Assembly (NCBI RefSeq): GCF_002204795.1 | Contig: NZ_NIXO01000029.1 | Span: forward strand, 1-64,000 | Direction of reading: 5' to 3' | Length of the DNA stretch: 64,000 nt | Source of the DNA: Pseudomonas sp. K2I15 | GTDB taxonomy: Bacteria > Pseudomonadota > Gammaproteobacteria > Pseudomonadales > Pseudomonadaceae | Shown here: positions 58,316 to 64,000 of the stretch, one piece after another | Layout of the letters: each line of letters starts with the position of its first letter | Position numbering within the stretch: the stretch's first letter is position 1 | Made by a program: the position numbers and the translations under genes | The notes under the pieces: generated by a model | What the model was told of the DNA's origin: nothing | Database searches by the model: none | The model's input: only the letters and a program-made list of their open reading frames with translations

Positions 58316-59457
58316 AGGGCCCGTGCGCGGACTGAGTGCAGAGAGACATCACTCGGCAGGTTTTCAACGGTGTGTGGGTAGCGCTTCAAGGCCGTGCCGT
58401 CGTCGTCGAACAGGTGCAGGTTGTCGATGTCCAGTTGCAGTTCGACCCGATCGCCTGCCTGCCATCCGGCGCTGACCTCACAGCGACAGATCAGTGGTTC
58501 GTCCTGACCTGTTTCGAGGTGCACATACGTTTCGCTGCCAAGGTATTCGACCCCGGTCACGACGATTCCGGCGGTGGCCTCTGCCGCTTTGAGCGAAATG
58601 TGCTCGGGGCGAACCCCCAGGGTCAGCAGCGTGCCCGCCGCCAGGTTCGAGCTATCGAAGGGCAGGGAGGTCATGCCCAGAACGGCGGTGTCGACCAGGC
58701 TGGTTTCGCCCGGAGCATGCAGCTGCGCCGCCAGAAAATTCATTTTGGGCGAGCCGAGGAAACCGGCGACAAAGCGGCTGGCTGGACGCTCATAGAGTTC
58801 GCGCGGTGAGCCGACCTGCTCTACCCGACCGCCGTTGAGCACAACGATTTTGTCGGCCAGGGTCATCGCTTCTACTTGATCGTGGGTGACGTAGATCATG
58901 GTCGAGCCAAGTCGATCATGCAGCCGGGCGATTTCGTTGCGCATCTGCACCCGTAAGGATGCATCCAGATTGGAGAGCGGCTCATCGAACAACAAAATGT
59001 CCGGTTCGCGCGCCATGGCTCTACCCATTGCTACACGCTGACGCTGCCCGCCAGACAGTTCCTTTGGCTTGCGTTGCAGCAGTTTGTCCAATTGCAGGAT
59101 TTGCGCGGTTTTCAGCACGCGCTCGCGCAGGCTGCTCTTTTCAGTCTTGGCCAGTTTGAGACCAAAGCTGATGTTGTCGTAGACGCTCATGTGCGGGTAT
59201 AGCGCATAAGATTGAAACACCATGCCGACGCCACGCTCGCGCGGTTCCAGGTCGTTGACCCGTCGCCCATCGATCAGCAGGTCGCCGCCGCATATCGAAT
59301 CCAGCCCGGCGATCAGTCGCAGCAGGGTCGACTTTCCGCAACCCGAAGGGCCAACGAATACCACGAATTCACCCGCAGCAATCTCCAGGCTAACGTCGCG
59401 AAGAATCCGCGCGCCGCCCAATTGTTTGTTCACGTTGTCTAGCTTCAATTTGATCAC
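58312..59457 (-). CDS. Sugar ABC importer ATPase (MalK/UgpC/MsmK type)
   Basis: A 381-aa protein with Walker A GPSGCGKST, signature LSGGQRQR, Walker B ILLFDEPLSNLD, H-loop YVTHDQ, and a C-terminal TOBE/OB regulatory domain (about 240-370). It energises the two permeases upstream. GTG start with AAGGA 8 nt upstream. The regulatory domain could couple uptake to carbon status. Confidence 0.94.
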   Translation of the reverse strand: MIKLKLDNVNKQLGGARILRDVSLEIAAGEFVVFVGPSGCGKSTLLRLIAGLDSICGGDLLIDGRRVNDLEPRERGVGMVFQSYALYPHMSVYDNISFGLKLAKTEKSSLRERVLKTAQILQLDKLLQRKPKELSGGQRQRVAMGRAMAREPDILLFDEPLSNLDASLRVQMRNEIARLHDRLGSTMIYVTHDQVEAMTLADKIVVLNGGRVEQVGSPRELYERPASRFVAGFLGSPKMNFLAAQLHAPGETSLVDTAVLGMTSLPFDSSNLAAGTLLTLGVRPEHISLKAAEATAGIVVTGVEYLGSETYVHLETGQDEPLICRCEVSAGWQAGDRVELQLDIDNLHLFDDDGTALKRYPHTVENLPSDVSLHSVRARAL

Positions 59458-59484
59458 GATGCTGTTCCTTGTATTTGTTGGGCA

Positions 59485-60327
59485 TCAACCCTTTAACGCG
59501 CCGGTAGTGAGGCCGGAAACGATTCGGCGTTGGAAGATCAGCACCAGAATCACCAGTGGGACGGTGACCAGCACCGATGCGGCCATCAACAGCCCCCACG
59601 GCAGCTCATGAGGGCTACCGCCAGAAATCAAGGCGATGGCGACTGGCACCGTGCGTTGTGAGTCTGTGAGGGTGAAGGTCAAGGCAAACAGGAACTCGTT
59701 CCACGCTGCGATAAAGGCCAACAAACCAGTGGTGACCAGTGCGGGCCATAGCAGTGGCAACAGCACCCGGGTAAGCGTGACCCAGGGCGAAGCGCCATCC
59801 ATGATTGCCGCTTCTTCCAGTTCATGAGGGAGTTGCCCCATGAACGTGGTCAGCACCCAGACAGTGAAGGGCAGGGTAAAAATCGTGTAGCTCAGGATCA
59901 ACGCCCAAGACGTGTTGTACAGACCCAGGGCGCGGATCACTTCGAACAGCCCCGACAGTACAGCGACCTGGGGAAACATCGACACGCCGAGAACCATCAT
60001 CAATACCGTGCCACGCCCACGGAATTTCACCCTTCCCAAGGCATAGGCGGCAGTCACACTGAGGAACAGCGCCAGCGCCACTACGCTAAGTGCGACCACC
60101 AACGAGTTACCGATAGCCCGCAGGAATGAGGCTTGGTGGAGTATCGCCGCATAATTGGAGAAGTCGGGGTTATCGATCCAGTAGCTCACCTCGAACAAAG
60201 CATTGGACGGCTTTAGTGAAGTCACAATGGCGTAATAGAAAGGGAAGACCGCATACAGCAACAAAACCCCGATCAGGCACCAAAATCCGAGGCGCAACAG
60301 CGCTTTTTTGAGTAGGCGCAGGTTCAT
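59485..60327 (-). CDS. Sugar ABC importer permease 2 (MalG type)
   Basis: A 280-aa, six-helix inner-membrane protein with the cytoplasmic EAA loop HELEEAAIMDGASPWVTLTRVLLPLLWPAL, which docks on the ATPase. The start overlaps permease 1 by 4 nt (ATGA). Confidence 0.94.
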   Translation of the reverse strand: MNLRLLKKALLRLGFWCLIGVLLLYAVFPFYYAIVTSLKPSNALFEVSYWIDNPDFSNYAAILHQASFLRAIGNSLVVALSVVALALFLSVTAAYALGRVKFRGRGTVLMMVLGVSMFPQVAVLSGLFEVIRALGLYNTSWALILSYTIFTLPFTVWVLTTFMGQLPHELEEAAIMDGASPWVTLTRVLLPLLWPALVTTGLLAFIAAWNEFLFALTFTLTDSQRTVPVAIALISGGSPHELPWGLLMAASVLVTVPLVILVLIFQRRIVSGLTTGALKG

Positions 60328-61286
60328 GATCGAACCTCCATTTGACGGCGTCCGAGGTAGAGATAAAGCATGGCAATTACCGCAACGACCAGAAACAGCA
60401 GAGTCGAGGCTGCGCTGCCATAACCAACATCCTGGAACTCCACCAGGTGTTGGCGGGCATAGACCGACATGCTCATGGTGCTAGAAGAATTTGAGGTCAG
60501 CACATAGATGACGTCGAATACCCGCAGGGAATCGAGGATGCGAAAGATTGCCGCCACCAACAATGCCGGCATCAACAGTGGAAGCGTGACGCGCCAGAAC
60601 ACATTCAGCGGATGAATACCATCGACCCTGGCAGCTTCGTAACAATCGCTCGGCAACATCTGCAAGGCAGCCAGCATCAGTAGCGTGACAAAAGGTACGG
60701 TCTTCCAGACGTCGACAATGATGACCGCCCACATCGACAGGTCCGCATCAGCTGTCCAGGCCAGGGGGGCATCAATCAGGCCGACGCTCAGCATCATGTG
60801 ATTGATGATGCCGAACTGGTCGTTGAGCATCCATGACCAGATCTTCGCCGAGACAATGGTAGGAATCGCCCACGGAATCAGAATCAGCGCACGCACCAGG
60901 GCGCGGCCTGTGAACTTGATGTTCAGCAGCAACGCCACCAGCAGCCCCAGCACGACTTCCAGTCCCACCGACACCACGGTGAAATGCAGCGTATTGCGCA
61001 CAGCGTTCCACCATTGTGGATCAACCAGGATGCCCAACCAGTTGGAACCGTCGTGGAACAGATAATTGCTCAAGCCCACGAAGGATCCGCCACCGGTGTC
61101 GGCCAGGTTGGCGTCGGTCAGGCTGAACCAGAATGTCCGCAGTAGCGGCCAGGCCGCCACCAGGGCCAGACACAGCAACATGGGTGTCAGAAACAACCAG
61201 GCGGCGCGTACTCGGCGACGCTGTATGGGCGTTTCCCTGGTGAGTAGGCGCTCATCAGGGGAGGCATGGGTAATAGAGGCAGACAT
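60324..61286 (-). CDS. Sugar ABC importer permease 1 (MalF type)
   Basis: A 320-aa, six-helix protein with a basic N-terminal tail (RRRVRAAWLFLTPMLLCLALVAAWPLLRTFWFS) and EAA loop YEAARVDGIHPLNVFWRVTLPLLMPAL. It starts 21 bp after the binding-protein stop and is coupled to permease 2. It forms the heterodimeric channel for the regulon's sugar. Confidence 0.94.
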   Translation of the reverse strand: MSASITHASPDERLLTRETPIQRRRVRAAWLFLTPMLLCLALVAAWPLLRTFWFSLTDANLADTGGGSFVGLSNYLFHDGSNWLGILVDPQWWNAVRNTLHFTVVSVGLEVVLGLLVALLLNIKFTGRALVRALILIPWAIPTIVSAKIWSWMLNDQFGIINHMMLSVGLIDAPLAWTADADLSMWAVIIVDVWKTVPFVTLLMLAALQMLPSDCYEAARVDGIHPLNVFWRVTLPLLMPALLVAAIFRILDSLRVFDVIYVLTSNSSSTMSMSVYARQHLVEFQDVGYGSAASTLLFLVVAVIAMLYLYLGRRQMEVRS

Positions 61287-61307
61287 GGTGTTTTTCTTCC
61301 TTGTGGC

Positions 61308-62582
61308 TTACCAATTCTTGCGTTTGACGCGCGTGAGTTCGCTTTCCAGTTCGGCCAGCGCCTGATCGACAGGCAACTCGCCCGCCAGCACGCCATGCAC
61401 TCGATCGAAGAACGCATTGGAGACCCGTGGATAGCGCTCGGCGGTTATTGAAGCGGGACGCATGACCCCGTCATTGAGAATGCTGTGGAGCTGACTGTAG
61501 TAAGGCATTGCCGCGAGCAGTTCGGGATCTTGATACAGCGACTCGATAACCGGGTTATAGGCGCCTATCAGGGCACGATGTTTTTGCTGTTGGGTACTGG
61601 TCAGGTAGCTCACCAGTTCCGCGGCAAGTTTTGGATGAGCGCTGTAACGCGATACCGCCAGGCCCCAGCCACCGAGAGTGGATGCGTGGGTGCCGGACAT
61701 GCCGCCTCGGGGTAGGGGAGCGACCCCGACCTTGTCTTTTACGACACTGTCCTGGCTTTGCACCAGGGCCCAGACATAAGGCCAGTTACGCATGAACAAC
61801 GCATTTCCCGACTGGAATACGCCACGTCCCTCTTCCTCGGTGTAGTTGAGTACGCCGCGCGGGGAGATGTCTCCCACCCAGCTTTTCGCCAGGGCCAATG
61901 CAGTTCTTGAGGCCTGACTGTTGACCACGATATCTCCTTGTGGATTGACCAGTCCGCCTTCCGGCTGGCTGCTGATCCACTCCAGCGCATTACACGTCAG
62001 CCCCTCGTAAGCGCGTCCCTGAAAGATGTAACCCCACACATTGGCGTTCCCGGCGTTGCGTTCAGCCGTTTGAACATCCCTGGCGGTAGTGGTCATTTCC
62101 TCCCAGGTCTGGGGAACCTGCTTGTTGTATTTCTCGAGCAAGTCTTTGCGGTAATACAGCAGCCCCGAGTCGGTGAACCACGGCATCATCACCAGCCGTC
62201 CATTCACTGTCGCGTTATCCACCTGTGCCTGGAAGTAGCCTTGGGTCGCGTTGGCAGGCAGCACTTCGCGCAGATCCATCAGATGTTTGGCCAGCATCCC
62301 GGGCCACACCATATCGATTTGAATGATGTCGATGTCAGTGGACTGCGCACTGAGAATTTGTTGGTAGAACGACAACCTCTCGGTCGCCGAGTTAGGCGTG
62401 GAAACCACCTGGACGTTGTTTCCGGTCTGTTTCGACCACGCCTCGACAGCCTCTTTGCAGAGTTGCAGCTCCGCACCCACCGCGCCGCACGAGATCGTCA
62501 AATCGGCTGCGCTCGAGACGGATGGGAGTCCGACACAGAGGGTGAATAGTGCGGCGGGAAGAAGCGATTTCAGCTGTTTCAT
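61308..62582 (-). CDS. Sugar ABC periplasmic solute-binding protein (family 1)
   Basis: A 424-aa protein with a Sec signal peptide (KQLKSLLPAALFTLCVGLPSVSSAA, cleaved near 26) and the extracellular solute-binding family 1 fold (IIQIDMVWPGMLAKHLMDLREVL, PWFTDSGLLYYRKDLLEKY, GGWGLAVSRYS). This is the group that binds trehalose, maltose or sucrose. The ATG at 62582 keeps the signal peptide; 26 in-frame upstream residues are rejected. First gene of the importer operon and divergent from the porin. Confidence 0.92.
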   Translation of the reverse strand: MKQLKSLLPAALFTLCVGLPSVSSAADLTISCGAVGAELQLCKEAVEAWSKQTGNNVQVVSTPNSATERLSFYQQILSAQSTDIDIIQIDMVWPGMLAKHLMDLREVLPANATQGYFQAQVDNATVNGRLVMMPWFTDSGLLYYRKDLLEKYNKQVPQTWEEMTTTARDVQTAERNAGNANVWGYIFQGRAYEGLTCNALEWISSQPEGGLVNPQGDIVVNSQASRTALALAKSWVGDISPRGVLNYTEEEGRGVFQSGNALFMRNWPYVWALVQSQDSVVKDKVGVAPLPRGGMSGTHASTLGGWGLAVSRYSAHPKLAAELVSYLTSTQQQKHRALIGAYNPVIESLYQDPELLAAMPYYSQLHSILNDGVMRPASITAERYPRVSNAFFDRVHGVLAGELPVDQALAELESELTRVKRKNW

Positions 62583-62613
62583 TGAACACCATTTATTTTT
62601 GTTTTTAGAGAAG

Positions 62614-62624
62614 GTAACGTTAAC
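62614..62624 (-). promoter_or_regulatory. LacI-type operator candidate
   Basis: GTAACGTTAAC with central palindrome TAACGTTA (62615-62622), typical of LacI/ScrR-family sites. It lies 32 bp before the binding-protein start. Confidence 0.5.
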
Positions 62625-62664
62625 ATCGCCAAATGTAGCAGCGTAATTGCGATTAGGCATCCTT

Positions 62665-62700
62665 TTTTCGTTCCTTGTGACAATTCACAGATCACGAAAA
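62665..62700. promoter_or_regulatory. 36-bp nested perfect dyad in the divergent promoter region
   Basis: TTTTCGT-N4-TGTGA-N4-TCACA-N4-ACGAAAA: two pairs of perfect arms on one centre. It lies 82 bp before the binding-protein start and 49 bp before the porin start. The inner TGTGA/TCACA resembles a CRP/Vfr site but with a 4-bp instead of 6-bp spacer. Confidence 0.6.
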
Positions 62701-62749
62701 GTGGCCGTCGCAAGAACAAAAAACAATAAAAACAATCTAGGAAATTCAC

Positions 62750-64000
62750 ATGCAGAAAGCATCAAGCTGGCTACTCGCAGGCGTGCTCGGCACTACGACG
62801 GCGACCGCCCAGGCCGCGACTCTGGAAGAACGCATGGCTGCGTTTGAAGCCCGTGCCAGCGCAGCGGAAAAGCGTGCAGCCGCAGCCGAACAACAAACCC
62901 AGGCACTCGCCAGGGAATTGCAGCAGATCAAACTCACCACACCCACCTTGCAGCCAGCGGTGTCCAGTGCGACAGCCATTGCGGCGCCCACTGTGGACAC
63001 TCGGTTGGCAAAACTCGAAGCCCGCCAGGAAAGCATCGAAAAACAGGCCGGCACTGCAAACCTCGCTGATGGGTTTAGCTTCAAGGGTTATGCCCGCTCT
63101 GGATTGCTTATCGACCAGGGACTTGGTGGTGGCCGTGGCGGCCCTTATACAACGCCGGCTGGCTCGGTTGGTGGTGCCGTCGGGCGACTCGGTAACGAAG
63201 ACGACACCTACATGCGTATAGACCTGTCGAAAGAAATCTATGCGCAAAACGGCACCCGTTCCAAGTTCACGGTCTCCATCGCCGACGGCGTAGAAAGTTC
63301 CAATGACTGGACGGCCGACGAAAGCAAACTGAACGTGCGCCAGGTATTCACAGCGCTCGATCATATTGCTGCGTTCAAGGGCAATTCAGTGTTCGAGAAC
63401 GCCACCCTGTGGGCAGGTAAGCGATTCGATAGAGATAATTTCGATATCCACTGGCTGGACTCGGACGTCGTCTACCTGGCGGGCACTGGCGGTGGTATCT
63501 ACGATATACAGATGAACAAAAATTGGCGTTCGAACTACTCCTTGATTGGGCGTAGCTACGGGGATTTCAGTCAGGGCGGTATTAATGCCGATGTGGAAAG
63601 CTACATTCTGACCTCCAACCAGTTCTTCGAGGATGGTCAGTGGCAGTGGATGTTTAATGCCATCGGCGCAAAGAAAAACGATTTCGGCACCCGCACCAAT
63701 GAAGCGGGTTTGACGCCTGCGGACTCCGGTTTGCATAGCATGCTGGCCAATCACCAGAAAGACTTTTTCGGCAGGGAAGGCTTTTTCAAAACGGCGCTGC
63801 TCTATGGGCAAGGTCTGGGAGCGGAGGTTAAAAATGTTGGCTCGGATGGTGAGCTGATTGACGATGCCCGAACGCTGCGTCTGGCACTTTACGGTGAGAC
63901 ACCCATTGCGCCTGACTGGCGCATTGGGCCCAGCTTGCTCGCCGAACAGAGCAAGGATAGATACGTCAAAGGTGACGACTACCGCTGGTTGACCCTGAAC
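62750..64000 (+). CDS. scrY: Sucrose/maltoporin-family outer-membrane porin, N-terminal 417 residues (cut by window edge)
   Basis: The frame is open to the window end. It has a signal peptide (cleaved near TATAQA-A, ~22). An Ala/Glu/Lys-rich coiled coil follows (about 24-85, EERMAAFEARASAAEKRAAAAEQQ) as in ScrY but absent from LamB. A LamB-type barrel starts GFSFKGYARSGLL, with ATLWAGKRFDRDNFDIHWLDSDVVYLAGTGGGIYD. It forms a trimeric sugar channel supplying the ABC importer. AGGA stands 7 nt before the ATG. The symbol rests on the coiled coil and operon context. Confidence 0.85.
   Translation, partial: MQKASSWLLAGVLGTTTATAQAATLEERMAAFEARASAAEKRAAAAEQQTQALARELQQIKLTTPTLQPAVSSATAIAAPTVDTRLAKLEARQESIEKQAGTANLADGFSFKGYARSGLLIDQGLGGGRGGPYTTPAGSVGGAVGRLGNEDDTYMRIDLSKEIYAQNGTRSKFTVSIADGVESSNDWTADESKLNVRQVFTALDHIAAFKGNSVFENATLWAGKRFDRDNFDIHWLDSDVVYLAGTGGGIYDIQMNKNWRSNYSLIGRSYGDFSQGGINADVESYILTSNQFFEDGQWQWMFNAIGAKKNDFGTRTNEAGLTPADSGLHSMLANHQKDFFGREGFFKTALLYGQGLGAEVKNVGSDGELIDDARTLRLALYGETPIAPDWRIGPSLLAEQSKDRYVKGDDYRWLTLN

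Noticed and set aside
62676..62689. Canonical CRP/Vfr site before the porin
   Set aside because: TGTGA and TCACA arms are perfect, but the spacer is 4 bp rather than 6, so I report it only as part of the larger dyad.
1..64000. CRISPR arrays, prophage, toxin-antitoxin or anti-phage operons
   Set aside because: No regularly spaced direct repeats, no phage structural or integrase genes, and no recognisable defence or toxin-antitoxin pair; the NUC nuclease has a signal peptide and no neighbouring immunity gene.

Overview
The window looks like chromosomal DNA of a fluorescent Pseudomonas (P. fluorescens group). The evidence is the high GC with Pseudomonas codon use, the seven REP/BIME-type palindromes (arms of the kind GTGGGAGCGGGCTTGCTCGC and GTAGGAGCGAGCTTGCTCGC), and a gene block whose order (fumC, DUF2059, bolA, trhO, DsbA-like, ABC exporter, GGDEF-EAL protein, TenA/PqqC-like) I recall from the P. 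aeruginosa PA0854-PA0862 region. No rRNA, CRISPR or prophage was seen. There is one tRNA (Asn) and the edge of one insertion sequence.

Layout. 1-900: the end of an IS481-like element running off the left edge, abutting a ~670-bp imperfect inverted repeat centred on a REP pair. 0.9-13.2 kb: DMT exporter, VirJ-like lipase-fold protein, then the conserved fumC-to-rbdA block and a GGEEF diguanylate cyclase. 13.3-20.7 kb: a CoA-dependent catabolic cluster (MFS permease, acyl-CoA dehydrogenase, IclR regulator, enoyl-CoA hydratase, 3-hydroxyacyl-CoA dehydrogenase, CaiB-type CoA transferase) with two IclR-like operators and no thiolase. 20.7-26.1 kb: tRNA-Asn, transglutaminase-like protein, TetR/GST pair, prolyl oligopeptidase, Mug glycosylase. 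26.1-33.6 kb: MarR regulator divergent from a complete tripartite RND pump (permease, adaptor, outer-membrane factor), then YghU.

33.6-41 kb: a FecI/FecR/TonB-receptor cell-surface-signalling set behind a Fur-like box, a LysR regulator, a TetR/MFS drug-efflux pair and DUF3144. 41-50 kb: PQQ-type sugar dehydrogenase with DUF2231, ProP osmolyte symporter, bestrophin, GNAT, TrmK, a TetR/aldo-keto reductase pair around a perfect operator palindrome, a secreted NUC-family nuclease, and a DUF1289 mini-gene (59 aa). 50-52.3 kb: MFS exporter and a small membrane protein next to two decayed genes separated by a REP element.

52.3-55.6 kb holds the most unusual locus: a 572-aa protein fusing a plant-type [2Fe-2S] ferredoxin / FAD / NAD reductase to a complete M24 metallopeptidase domain, divergent from a MocR (GntR-aminotransferase) regulator. 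55.7-64 kb is a sucrose-type utilisation regulon: LacI repressor, GH32 beta-fructosidase, four ABC importer genes, and a divergent ScrY-like porin cut by the right edge. A 36-bp nested dyad and a LacI-type operator lie in the divergent promoter region. Family assignments rest on motifs and remembered families; no database search was possible.
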